Positions 1 to 7,383 are shown, numbered from the stretch's first letter. The stretch: 13,819 nt of DNA from Desulfobacterales bacterium S5133MH16 (GCA_001751005.1 MAXL01000418.1:1-13819); one strand, 5' to 3'. Notes: a model not told the origin generated them from the letters alone. Numbers and translations: made by a program.

Positions 1-13
1 ATATCTACCATTT

Positions 14-43
14 TTGTCAATTATTTTTTATAAAAAGTTTAAT
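14..43 (+). promoter_or_regulatory. weak candidate promoter upstream of the GAF-ANTAR gene
   Basis: TTGTCA at 14-19 is followed after 18 bp by TTTAAT at 38-43, a passable sigma70-like pair. A second pair, TTGTCA at 43-48 with TATTTA at 67-72 (also 18 bp), is about as good. The region is so AT-rich that such pairs arise by chance. If either is used, the leader before the ATG at 212 would be roughly 130-160 nt. Confidence 0.25.
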
Positions 44-99
44 TGTCATCGAACATTGTTTTATGCTATTTAACCATCAAATTAAAGACTTCATTCACA

Positions 100-134
100 G
101 CAGAGACACAGGGGAACTTTGAATTTTCCTCTGC
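100..134 (+). promoter_or_regulatory. imperfect stem-loop in the leader of the ANTAR gene
   Basis: GCAGAG (100-105) can pair with CTCTGC (129-134). An alternative and mutually exclusive pairing joins AGGGGAA (110-116) with TTTTCCT (124-130), using two G-U pairs. ANTAR proteins bind paired hairpins with six-base loops in target leaders. I cannot show that these loops match that signature, so this is only a structural observation. Confidence 0.25.
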
Positions 135-187
135 TTGCAGCGTGGGATGAATTCAAATAGCCAAGTTGAGCAGTGTAGCCACGTTTC

Positions 188-210
188 ATAAAATCGTAAT
201 ACGATTTTAT
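188..210 (+). promoter_or_regulatory. perfect 10-bp hairpin covering the ribosome-binding region
   Basis: ATAAAATCGT (188-197) and ACGATTTTAT (201-210) are exact reverse complements around a 3-nt AAT loop. The hairpin ends one base before the ATG at 212, where a Shine-Dalgarno sequence would normally lie, and no purine-rich SD is visible. The in-frame TAA at 197-199 excludes an upstream extension, so the hairpin is not coding. It could control translation, bind a dimeric regulator as DNA, or be the edge of a repeat. It is not followed by a convincing T-run, so a simple terminator is unlikely. Confidence 0.6.
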
Positions 211-211
211 T

Positions 212-925
212 ATGGAAAAAATCACGCTTCAAACTCACGATAAATACATAAAAGCCCTAATGGACATTAGCCGGGCCATTACGTCGGATCTTTATCTGGA
301 AGATATTCTTAAACTGATCGTAATGGTCACGGCCAAAGTGACCGGTGTTGAAATATGTTCTTTGTGGCTCATTGATGAAGGCGTGACCCCTAAAAAGATC
401 ACTCTCAAGGCCACGCAAGCCCTGGACCCTTATTATCTGAAAGACCGTTCCCTGAACATGGATGAAGGTGTGGTTGGCTATGTGACCACTCATAAACGCC
501 CGTTGATTATTAAAAATGTTTTAAACGAACCCCGGTTCAAGGAAAAAGAGATGGCCAAAAAACTTGGCTTGGTATCAATGGTCGGTGTGCCCCTTCAAGT
601 TCAGGATGAAAAAGTGATCGGGGTGCTGAACTGTTTTACCGCCGAACCCCATGAATTTTCCGAAACAGAAGTAAACTTGATAACCACGGTAGCCAACCAG
701 GCGGCGACTGCTATAATTAATACGGAATTGATGGTAAAAACCAAGGTGATTCAGGAGGAACTCGAAACCCGGAAGCTGGTGGAACGGGCCAAAGAAATTC
801 TTATGCGACGGCGCAAAATGAATGGGAATGATGCATTTCGATGGATCCAAAAAAAAAGTATGGACTCACGAAAATCCCTGCGGCTTGTCGCTGAAGCGAT
901 ACTGCTGTCTGAAGAATTTGAATAG
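212..925 (+). CDS. GAF domain protein with C-terminal ANTAR RNA-binding domain
   Basis: A 237-residue cytoplasmic signalling protein, probably a transcription antiterminator. Residues about 14-170 form a GAF sensor domain (AITSDLYLEDILKLIV at the start, a GVVGYV segment near 86-91, GVPL near 125-128, GVLN near 137-140, then the usual closing helix ending ANQAATAI). Residues about 180-235 match ANTAR: a short coiled-coil lead-in, then ERAKEILMRR, an NDAFRWIQ helix and KSLRLVAEAIL. GAF-ANTAR proteins in this family typically bind twin hairpins in nascent mRNA and prevent termination; the ligand of this GAF domain cannot be read from sequence. The ATG at 212 is the only reasonable start because of an upstream in-frame stop, but it lacks an SD and follows a perfect hairpin. 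The gene converges on the yihY-like gene with only 4 bp between the stops, so no dedicated terminator fits there. RNA targets are unknown. Confidence 0.85.
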   Translation: MEKITLQTHDKYIKALMDISRAITSDLYLEDILKLIVMVTAKVTGVEICSLWLIDEGVTPKKITLKATQALDPYYLKDRSLNMDEGVVGYVTTHKRPLIIKNVLNEPRFKEKEMAKKLGLVSMVGVPLQVQDEKVIGVLNCFTAEPHEFSETEVNLITTVANQAATAIINTELMVKTKVIQEELETRKLVERAKEILMRRRKMNGNDAFRWIQKKSMDSRKSLRLVAEAILLSEEFE

Positions 926-929
926 GAAC

Positions 930-2267
930 CTAAATATCTTTTAATAGCCGGTTAGACGGTGATTTTTCAATTATATCGCTGAATGTTTGCAGTGTTTCCG
1001 ATAAAACCTTTAATTCGGTAGTCTGTGCAACCGGGATGTTATCAACTCCTATCCGCTCCAAAGCCTCAACAATTGATTTTATAGTAATTCCATTTATATC
1101 ACGGGCCGGTTGATAAAATCGTTCGTTGTCTTCTTTGGTTTCAGCATAGGAAAAAATACCCCCTTCTACCAATTCATCGAGTATTTGCTGTACCAGACGA
1201 ATCGGGATTTCCAAGGCTTGTGTAATTTTTGAGACTGTCAGGGGTTTTTCTCCTCTGAAAAAAGCCCTTATTACTAAATGGGCAATTTGCAGAGAGATCA
1301 ATTTCTTAAAGATCTGACTTATATTTCGACAATCAGGTTCAAATTCATAAGTATCCACATATTGATACGCAAAAGAGATTTCTGCGCCAAAAAGGACAAT
1401 CAGCCAGCTTAACTGCATCCATATTAAAAATAACGGAAGTGCAGCGAAACTTCCGTATATTGCATTGTACCTTGCCACCCCGACCTGAAAGACAATATAG
1501 GCCAACTGGGCAACCTGGAAAATTGTTCCGGCTGTAACACCGGCAACAAATCCGGAACTGAAATTAACCTTAGTGTTGGGCATTAAAATGTAAACAAATG
1601 TAAAGAGTATCCAGATCAGACAATAGGGTATTAATTTCAGCATTACAAATATGACCGAACTAAACATTCCTATGAGTGCTACTTTTTCGGTTATTAATGT
1701 AATCTTCGTTGTTATAAATATCGTAGCACTGCTGGACATGATTATCAGTATGGGAGAAATAAGCATAATGGAAAGATAGTCACTGAATTTTCTCCCATAA
1801 GTACGAGGATTTTTTAGTTCCCAGATATCATTAAACGAACGCTCAATATTGCCTAATAATTTAATGACCGTCCATAAAAGAAACACTATACCTATACCTA
1901 CGATCATTCCACCTTTTGTATTTTCAAGAAGTGAGCGAGAAAAATCAACAATGCGTATCATCACTTCTTCTTGTCCTGAAAATTTTTCCAACAGTTGTTT
2001 CTCAAGAAGTTTTTGAAATCCGAAACCTTTTGCGATACCGAAAGCCATGGCTACAACAGGAACAATGGAGAGTATAGAATAAAAGGTCAATGCCGATGCC
2101 CTTAAAGGGCATTGGTCTTGTCCGAATCGACGGGTCGCCAAAAGAAGAATCCGGAGTTGTTTAATGAAAAAATATTTCATGCGGGAAAGATCTTTTTTTC
2201 GAATTCTCCAGATGTCGGTTTTGATAAAATTGATCATTCTCGATTTTAAGCTCAGAATGTCAGACAT
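930..2267 (-). CDS. YihY/BrkB (UPF0761) family membrane protein with C-terminal winged helix
   Basis: An inner-membrane protein of the YihY/BrkB family, often mislabelled ribonuclease BN; its biochemical role is unsettled. Hallmarks, counted from the upstream ATG at 2288, are ASALTFYSILSIVPVVA near 64-80 and the block YNAIYGSFAALPLFLIW near 274-290, ending GAEISFAYQY. About six hydrophobic segments are visible (around 66-86, 127-148, 172-196, 205-235, 243-270, 279-305). After the membrane part, residues about 330-395 look like a winged helix-turn-helix (KPLTVSKITQALEIPIRLVQQILDEL split across two helices, then a GGIFSY wing), a form seen in some family members. I place the start at 2267: AAGGA lies 7 bp upstream of that ATG, whereas the upstream ATG at 2288 has no SD. 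This gives 445 residues. It is last in the minus-strand gene string, 38 bp after the metallophosphoesterase remnant. Confidence 0.88.
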   Translation of the reverse strand: MSDILSLKSRMINFIKTDIWRIRKKDLSRMKYFFIKQLRILLLATRRFGQDQCPLRASALTFYSILSIVPVVAMAFGIAKGFGFQKLLEKQLLEKFSGQEEVMIRIVDFSRSLLENTKGGMIVGIGIVFLLWTVIKLLGNIERSFNDIWELKNPRTYGRKFSDYLSIMLISPILIIMSSSATIFITTKITLITEKVALIGMFSSVIFVMLKLIPYCLIWILFTFVYILMPNTKVNFSSGFVAGVTAGTIFQVAQLAYIVFQVGVARYNAIYGSFAALPLFLIWMQLSWLIVLFGAEISFAYQYVDTYEFEPDCRNISQIFKKLISLQIAHLVIRAFFRGEKPLTVSKITQALEIPIRLVQQILDELVEGGIFSYAETKEDNERFYQPARDINGITIKSIVEALERIGVDNIPVAQTTELKVLSETLQTFSDIIEKSPSNRLLKDI

Positions 2268-2274
2268 TTGTATT

Positions 2275-2279
2275 TCCTT
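2275..2279 (-). promoter_or_regulatory. Shine-Dalgarno that decides the yihY-like start
   Basis: AAGGA on the minus strand lies 7 nt before the ATG at 2267-2265. The longer frame would start at the ATG at 2288, whose upstream sequence (CACTAGTGC) has no SD. Confidence 0.55.
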
Positions 2280-2305
2280 TGTTTTCATGCACTAGTGATA
2301 TACAA

Positions 2306-2449
2306 CTATAAAAGTCGAGTAACATGCTCTTTGGGAAGGTTGGCCGTTATTATTTTATTGAAAACCGAATGGATTTCGTAGGGGATAAATTTTACTGCTA
2401 TTAACGCTCCCAGGTTGGCATGGATATCAGATATAACCGCAATTCTCAT
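2306..2449 (-). pseudogene. internally deleted metallophosphoesterase (47 codons left)
   Basis: Reading the minus strand from the ATG at 2449 gives 47 codons ending in TAG at 2306. The first 19 residues, MRIAVISDIHANLGALIAV, are a textbook N-terminus of the calcineurin-like phosphoesterase family that includes YfcE-type and MJ0936-type proteins, with metal ligands Asp8 and His10 of the first motif. The last 28 residues (PYEI, then ANLPKEHVTRLL at the very end) resemble the C-terminal segment of full-length members of about 230-250 residues (typically PYD-rich, then a GLP..LA..L helix). The middle, with the GD, GNH and GHTH metal-binding motifs, is absent, yet the frame is kept across the join near 2390-2393. 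It cannot be an active phosphoesterase. No clear SD precedes it. It lies 52 bp after the gspE-like stop on the same strand. The N-terminal match is strong; the C-terminal match is from memory of the family and less certain. Confidence 0.72.
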
Positions 2450-2501
2450 GATGGGTTTTTCAAGGTCTCAAAGTGAATACATGGTTTAAGACGGGGACCG
2501 A

Positions 2502-4886
2502 CTAACTTACACAAACCCGACGTATCTCGGTTATATCGGTCAGCCCTTGCAGTGCCTTAGCAATACCATCTTGTACCAGAGTGGTCATGCCTTCACTGGA
2601 TGCCTGGGCAAAGAGTTCCTCGGGAGTCGCCTCTTTTTTGATCATTCTTTTTATTTCTTTTGTTCCTTCCATCAATTCATAAATTCCGAGTCTTCCTTTA
2701 TACCCGCTTCCGTAGCACTCATCACAACCCTCGGCTTGGTAAATGACGGTTTCCGGCGTAAGTTTAAGACCGGAGGAATCAAAACGCTCTTTACCATAAA
2801 GCTTTTTAATCACAGCAATGTCTTCGTCTGAAGGATGATATTTTTTTCTGCATTTTTTACACAGCACCCTTGCCAGCCTTTGGGCCAGCACAGCTTGAAA
2901 GGCGTCGGAAAAATTAAGCGGATTGATGCCCATGTCAAGAAGACGGGTAACGGTTTCAGGTGCGTTATTGGTATGCAACGTTGAAAATACCAGATGGCCG
3001 GTGAGTGAGGCCTCAACCGCGATGGACGCAGTCTCTTTGTCTCGCATTTCGCCGATCATAATCACATCGGGATCGGCCCTTAAAAACGCTCTCATAATTC
3101 TTGCAAAATCAAGACCGATCTTAAACTGGCATTGGACCTGCCGCAGGCCGAGCTGAGTAATTTCCACAGGGTCTTCCGCAGTCCATATCTTTATCCCGGG
3201 TTTGTTGATATATCCGAGGGCTGAATGAAGGGTGGTGGTTTTCCCGGATCCGGTGGGTCCTACAACCAAAAAGAGTCCGGTAGGTTGGGAAATGACTTTT
3301 TTGACGATATTAAGTTTTTCATCATTCAATCCCACATCGTCAAGGTCTCTGGCTCCGGCTTCGGCCAGAATTCTCAAAACCGCATCTTCATACCCACCTA
3401 CAGTGGGAAGTGTGGCAATTCGAAGCTCAAAGGGTTTGATCCCCTTGCGCTTGAATTTGACCTTGCCGTCCTGAGGGAGACGCTTTTCGGCAATATCAAG
3501 CCCACTCATAATCTTGATTCTTGACATTATAGCTCTGGCATGGGTAATCGGCACCTGCAAAAAATCCTGACAGACCCCGTCAATTCTAAAGCGGATGCCG
3601 GTGGTCTTGGTGAGGGGAGACGGTTCGATATGGATATCCGAGGCATCTTTTCTGTATGCTGAAATGAGAATCTGATCAACCATTCGCACCACCTGGCTGG
3701 AGGCTTCATCAAACTCTTCGATGATTTCGTCTTCTTCATCTTCCAGAAAATCGATATCGGGCATGATGTCAAAACTGTCCGCAGCATGCTCCTCGGCAAG
3801 ATCCCCGGTTTCATGCCTTTTATCAAAAAAGTATTTTATAATTTTTGCGATATCTTCTTTTATCCCGACGAAATAATTGATATTGTTTGTATATATCAGG
3901 GCTGCTATGTGATCGGTTTTAATAAGGTCCGCAGGATCATCAATCAAAATATCTACCGTCCCGCTCTTCATTTCCCAATTCAGCGGAACCCAGCTATACT
4001 GTAAAAGAAAAGATTGTTTCAGCTTGGTTAACAGTTCATAAGGGACCGGCATATCCGGATTAAAGGCTATGAAAGGGCACTTGAAGAACAATGAAAGGGA
4101 TTCCCCAATCTTTTCCTTTTCTATCCTGTTCTGTTCCATAAGGACATATTCCACACTTTTTTTTGTTTTTTTGGATATTGCGAGGGCATTTTGTAGCTGG
4201 GTGGTAGTAACCAGTTTGGATTCGAGGAGGTAACTATATCTGGAATCATAAGCGCGGCCGCTTTGGAGCAGTTCGGTTCGGGTATGCAATCCTTCATATT
4301 CCGGATCGATTTTTTTGACAGACTCGTAAAGTTCTATTGCAAGATCCGAATGACCCCGCTTTTCCATTTCAGCACCCAGCGTGAAATTGATATTGGACTT
4401 TTCCCGGTCACTTAACTCTTTTTCTTTAATCAGTTTTTCAATGTGATCGATAACCCTGGACGGCGAATGAATTGCAAACAAGCATTCTGACAAGTCTCCG
4501 ATGATTTTTTCAATTGGATACTCTTTGTCAAACAGTTTTGTATATTCCTCCACAGCTTCTTTAAAAAGGCCCAATTCCTTTAAAGATGAAGCGCTGGTGA
4601 GAATTGCAGGAGCTGTTTCTTCAGAATCCGGAGTCTCCCCGAGATGGGAAATGTCCTGATCAAAGAGGGATGGATCCTCTTTTTCTATCCGTTCGATTTC
4701 CTCTTTTAACCGGGTAATTTTTTCCCGGATGGTTTTTTTGATATCAGGATCGAGTTCAGTGGAAACAGAAAGTATTTCTTCATATATTTCAAGGGATTCC
4801 GCAAAAAGTCCTTGGGATCTGTAAGTCTCGGCCTCTCTTATTTTTAGATCAATGTCTATGTTTATAATTTCATTAATATTACTCAT
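2502..4886 (-). CDS. GspE/PilB-type secretion or type IV pilus ATPase with TPR-like N-terminus
   Basis: A 794-residue hexameric motor ATPase that powers pilus or pseudopilus assembly from the cytoplasmic face. Order of parts: residues about 14-45, 95-125 and 160-200 look like TPR helices (GLFAESLEIYEEIL; GLFKEAVEEYTKLF; GHSDLAIELYESV); about 205-355 is the T2SSE-N/MshEN-type domain; 371-395 is a very acidic linker; about 397-790 is the ATPase. Visible motifs are Walker A GPTGSGKTT (543-551), the Asp box TAEDPVE (569-575), Walker B FLRADPDVIMIGEMRD (601-616), the His box GHLVFSTLHTN (630-640) and a zinc-binding tetracysteine (C676, C679, C721, C724). All catalytic parts look intact. GspE and PilB are usually 500-600 residues, and the extra roughly 200 N-terminal residues explain the length. 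The start is supported by GGAGG 10 nt upstream of the ATG. It follows the MglA-like gene by 58 bp. Tetracysteine and domain order fit PilB or GspE rather than the PilT retraction ATPase; which of the two cannot be decided. Confidence 0.93.
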   Translation of the reverse strand: MSNINEIINIDIDLKIREAETYRSQGLFAESLEIYEEILSVSTELDPDIKKTIREKITRLKEEIERIEKEDPSLFDQDISHLGETPDSEETAPAILTSASSLKELGLFKEAVEEYTKLFDKEYPIEKIIGDLSECLFAIHSPSRVIDHIEKLIKEKELSDREKSNINFTLGAEMEKRGHSDLAIELYESVKKIDPEYEGLHTRTELLQSGRAYDSRYSYLLESKLVTTTQLQNALAISKKTKKSVEYVLMEQNRIEKEKIGESLSLFFKCPFIAFNPDMPVPYELLTKLKQSFLLQYSWVPLNWEMKSGTVDILIDDPADLIKTDHIAALIYTNNINYFVGIKEDIAKIIKYFFDKRHETGDLAEEHAADSFDIMPDIDFLEDEEDEIIEEFDEASSQVVRMVDQILISAYRKDASDIHIEPSPLTKTTGIRFRIDGVCQDFLQVPITHARAIMSRIKIMSGLDIAEKRLPQDGKVKFKRKGIKPFELRIATLPTVGGYEDAVLRILAEAGARDLDDVGLNDEKLNIVKKVISQPTGLFLVVGPTGSGKTTTLHSALGYINKPGIKIWTAEDPVEITQLGLRQVQCQFKIGLDFARIMRAFLRADPDVIMIGEMRDKETASIAVEASLTGHLVFSTLHTNNAPETVTRLLDMGINPLNFSDAFQAVLAQRLARVLCKKCRKKYHPSDEDIAVIKKLYGKERFDSSGLKLTPETVIYQAEGCDECYGSGYKGRLGIYELMEGTKEIKRMIKKEATPEELFAQASSEGMTTLVQDGIAKALQGLTDITEIRRVCVS

Positions 4887-4896
4887 TGGTTTAAAG

Positions 4897-4901
4897 CCTC
4901 C
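4897..4901 (-). promoter_or_regulatory. Shine-Dalgarno of the GspE/PilB-like gene
   Basis: GGAGG on the minus strand, 10 nt before the ATG at 4886-4884. It fixes the start that includes the TPR-like N-terminus. Confidence 0.6.
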
Positions 4902-4944
4902 GACCCCATTGAATATACATAAGTTCGATAAAAGATTTAATAAC

Positions 4945-5547
4945 TTACAGTTTGTCCTGTAATGAGGCTACCGTTAAAGATATTGCTTTTTTAACGGTTT
5001 CAACCACATTGAAGCCGGTTACGGCACTTGCCTCAAAAGAAGGTGCCAACAATTGATTGTTTAAGTCCTTTTCCAGTGTGTCATAAGATAAAAGCGGGAT
5101 GTCCTGTTCCGCCAAATCCCTTTTGTTATACTGAAAGACAAGGGGGGTCTGAAGAATATCTTTCCCAAATATTGCCAGATTTTCTTTAAGCTCCTGCAGG
5201 GAAGCAATATTCAATTGTTGCCTTAACACCATGGAGTCAGCCACAAAAACGACACCATCCACTCCTTTTAAGACCAATTTTTTAGTGGCGTTGTATTTAA
5301 CCTGGCCGGGTACAGTATAAAGTTGGACTTTGACTTTATAACCTTTTACCATACCGACTTCCAAAGGTAAAGAATCATAAAACAAGGCACTGTCTCCATT
5401 TGTATCTATGGATGCCAGCTTTCCTTTGATACGCTTTTCGAATTTATTGTAGATATACTTTAAATTGCTGGTTTTTCCAGCTCGACCTGGACCGTAGTAA
5501 ACTAATTTTACCTCAGCCTCCTTTTTATCCGGATTTATTAATGCCAA
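4945..5547 (-). CDS. MglA-like small Ras-superfamily GTPase
   Basis: A 200-residue cytoplasmic GTPase of the MglA group, which sets cell polarity and controls gliding or type IV pili in Myxococcus. Visible motifs are the P-loop GPGRAGKT (19-26), the MglA hallmark TVPGQ (78-82) where other Ras proteins have DxxGQ, LVLKGVDGVVFVADS (91-105), the guanine-specificity motif NKRD (141-144) and a SA-type G5 motif (EASAVTG, 172-178). Length matches MglA, about 195 residues. The gene begins with TTG at 5547; AGGGAA lies just upstream (5553-5558, minus strand) and no other start is possible before residue 66. It is the first gene of the minus-strand string and precedes the secretion/pilus ATPase by 58 bp, which suggests joint control. 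No MglB/Roadblock partner gene is present in the window. Confidence 0.9.
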   Translation of the reverse strand: MALINPDKKEAEVKLVYYGPGRAGKTSNLKYIYNKFEKRIKGKLASIDTNGDSALFYDSLPLEVGMVKGYKVKVQLYTVPGQVKYNATKKLVLKGVDGVVFVADSMVLRQQLNIASLQELKENLAIFGKDILQTPLVFQYNKRDLAEQDIPLLSYDTLEKDLNNQLLAPSFEASAVTGFNVVETVKKAISLTVASLQDKL

Positions 5548-5552
5548 AACAG

Positions 5553-5558
5553 TTCCCT
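5553..5558 (-). promoter_or_regulatory. Shine-Dalgarno supporting a TTG start
   Basis: AGGGAA on the minus strand ends 5 nt before the TTG at 5547-5545. This spacing and the lack of any nearby ATG in frame make TTG the likely initiator of the MglA-like GTPase. Confidence 0.55.
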
Positions 5559-5689
5559 TTCCCAGTTAATCAATTCGCGGAAAATCGAAGTCGACACGTT
5601 TTTTGTGTTTCGTATTTTGTTTTAAATATGTAACCACATGCGAGCTTATTGGATCGTAAACCGGTAACTTCTCAAAACTTTTAGTTTAA

Positions 5690-5718
5690 TAAATAACACT
5701 TTCATTCTATTTTATCAA
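5690..5718 (-). promoter_or_regulatory. candidate promoter for the MglA/GspE gene string
   Basis: On the minus strand TTGATA (5718-5713) is followed after 17 bp by TATTTA (5695-5690). Transcription would start near 5683, about 135 nt before the TTG start. The surrounding AT-richness makes chance matches likely. Confidence 0.3.
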
Positions 5719-5771
5719 TAACAAGTTGGCATACTTCCTTAATGGGGTGAAGGCTCCCGTAAATCTATTAA

Positions 5772-5800
5772 GAAAATTTCTTGATTGACACGAAATTTTC
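5772..5800 (+). promoter_or_regulatory. 9-bp inverted repeat around a -35 box (possible operator)
   Basis: GAAAATTTC (5772-5780) and GAAATTTTC (5792-5800) are exact reverse complements separated by 11 bp, two helical turns centre to centre. The spacer holds TTGACA (5785-5790). This is the geometry expected of a dimeric repressor site. Each half is itself nearly palindromic and AT-rich, so chance is not excluded. Confidence 0.35.
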
Positions 5801-5813
5801 ATTCGAATATTTT
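5785..5813 (+). promoter_or_regulatory. candidate sigma70-type promoter for the transglutaminase/ABC operon
   Basis: A consensus TTGACA (5785-5790) is followed after 17 bp by TATTTT (5808-5813), three to four of six matches to TATAAT. Transcription would start near 5820, about 50 nt before the first ATG of the operon. Confidence 0.5.
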
Positions 5814-5871
5814 ATTGACTAATATCAGATTTCTTGTCATTTCAATATGATTCGATGACGATATTCTAAAG

Positions 5872-7383
5872 ATGATCCCTATGAAATTAACGCTCGCCAT
5901 GTCATTTAAAAGAATGAAACCGTTCTGGGTTATCGTTTCCGCATTCGGACTTGTTTTTGCGGTGCTATTTTTTATCCGTCTGGATTTGTTTAGTAAATTT
6001 TTATATGAACCTTCAAATACGTTTTTTTCATCCATAGAACCCCCTCTTGAAAGGGACTCATGGATGAATATTCTACAAAATGGTCGTAAAATCGGCGCAT
6101 CACATACAACTTTTTTAAAAAGAAAAAATGGGTACCTTCTGAAAGAAACCTTATATATGCGTATCAACACAATGGGGCTGGTACAGGATATAAACCTTAA
6201 AACAATCGGGAGACTAAATCCTGATTTTACGCTTTCTTCATTCGATTTTGATATCCGTTCGGGACGTTTTGTTTTCTCGGCACAAGGGGTAGTTTCCGGC
6301 AATGTACTTTCAATTAAAACACATGGACTTGAGTCCACAGGTAGTTTCCATATCAAGATTCCGGAAAGGTTATACCTGGCCGCCGGTATAATGAATACTG
6401 TGGAGGCTTCCGGAATAGAACCCGGTGACGAGGTTGCTTTTCAAATCTTCGACCCTGCAACCATGGCCAGTGAACCGGTCAGAGTCAGGGTCATTGACCA
6501 TGAAGAGATCCTGAATATGGGAGTAAAAAAAAAGGCCAAAAAGATAGCCATGATGTTTAAAGGGGTAACTCAGCTGGCCTGGGTTGGGGAAAACGGAGAA
6601 ATAATAAAAGAAAAAGGGTTCCTTGGAATCAGTCTCGAAAAGACGACACGTCATGATGCGCTTTTTGGTCTTCCTGTTGAATCAAGTCAAGATCTTACCA
6701 TGGTTGCTTCTGTCCCGTCAAATGTGCCTATCAGCAATGCCGACAAGCTAACAAGACTGGAGGCTGAAATCAGCGGCATAACATACGACCATCTCAGTCT
6801 CGACGGCGGAAGGCAGTCCTTAAACGGTAATCACCTTATCATCAATAAGGAATCACTGCCGGATGTTTCAACTGATTATGACATAAACGGATTAAACGAG
6901 TCCCAAATTAATTTATTAGAGCCCACCCCATTTATTGAATCGGATCATCCAAAGATCCGCAACCTGGTAAAAAAGATTGTTGCTGCCGATGAACCACCTT
7001 TAAAAAAAACCATAAAGCTGGTTGACTGGATCAATAAAAATATTGAAAAACGACCCGTTATTTTTCTGCCCGATGCTCTTGCCGTTATTGAAAACCGTGC
7101 AGGGGACTGTAATGAACATGCCGTGCTTCTGGCTGCTCTTGCAAGGGCGGCGGGAATACCCGCTAAGATTGAGGCGGGTCTCGTTTATCTAAATGGACGG
7201 TTTTATTATCATGCGTGGAATCTTCTTTACCTTGGGAAGTGGATAACCGTGGACTCACTTTTTGGACAAATCCCGGCAGACGTGACTCACATACGGTTTT
7301 CAAGTGGAGAGCTAAGACAACAGCTTGATTTAATAAGCATTATGGGGAAAATAAAATTAAAGATTATTAAACAGACGAAATGA
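5872..7383 (+). CDS. membrane-anchored transglutaminase-like (cysteine protease fold) protein
   Basis: A 503-residue protein with one N-terminal membrane segment (about 18-36, FWVIVSAFGLVFAVLFFI) preceded by lysine and arginine, so the bulk should lie in the periplasm. Residues about 60-300 form a beta-rich region without a name I recognise (a SWMNILQNGRKIG start is typical of such proteins). The transglutaminase-like core is at about 357-470: catalytic Cys413 in AGDCNEHAVLL, His447 in YYHAWN and Asp461 in WITVDSLFGQ. All three catalytic residues are present, so it may act as a peptidase, amidase or cross-linking enzyme; the substrate is unknown. Four ATGs lie in the first 15 codons and none has a good SD, so the exact start is uncertain; I keep the first. 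The stop overlaps the ABC ATPase start by ATGA, which implies translational coupling and work in the same envelope process. Confidence 0.85.
   Translation: MIPMKLTLAMSFKRMKPFWVIVSAFGLVFAVLFFIRLDLFSKFLYEPSNTFFSSIEPPLERDSWMNILQNGRKIGASHTTFLKRKNGYLLKETLYMRINTMGLVQDINLKTIGRLNPDFTLSSFDFDIRSGRFVFSAQGVVSGNVLSIKTHGLESTGSFHIKIPERLYLAAGIMNTVEASGIEPGDEVAFQIFDPATMASEPVRVRVIDHEEILNMGVKKKAKKIAMMFKGVTQLAWVGENGEIIKEKGFLGISLEKTTRHDALFGLPVESSQDLTMVASVPSNVPISNADKLTRLEAEISGITYDHLSLDGGRQSLNGNHLIINKESLPDVSTDYDINGLNESQINLLEPTPFIESDHPKIRNLVKKIVAADEPPLKKTIKLVDWINKNIEKRPVIFLPDALAVIENRAGDCNEHAVLLAALARAAGIPAKIEAGLVYLNGRFYYHAWNLLYLGKWITVDSLFGQIPADVTHIRFSSGELRQQLDLISIMGKIKLKIIKQTK

Larger units (their letters stand above)
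5548..5871. other. divergent intergenic region (324 bp)
   Basis: No gene is supported here. It separates the minus-strand MglA/GspE string from the plus-strand transglutaminase/ABC operon. It is AT-rich and holds a promoter candidate for each direction plus an inverted repeat around the plus-strand -35 box, listed separately. The longest readable frames are only a few codons. Confidence 0.7.

Noticed and set aside
930..2267. Ribonuclease BN
   Set aside because: The old label for YihY/BrkB proteins is a historical misannotation; the protein is a polytopic membrane protein without nuclease motifs.
5312..5316. Loss of the catalytic-region Asp (DxxGQ replaced by TVPGQ) in the GTPase
   Set aside because: Thr at this position, residue 78, is normal for MglA-group GTPases and is not a sign of inactivation.
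5799..6356. A 185-codon minus-strand open frame opposite the transglutaminase gene
   Set aside because: It overlaps a well-supported plus-strand gene and the divergent promoter region. Its composition (many Ser, Arg, Ile) is what the opposite strand of a coding frame gives, and no domain is recognisable.
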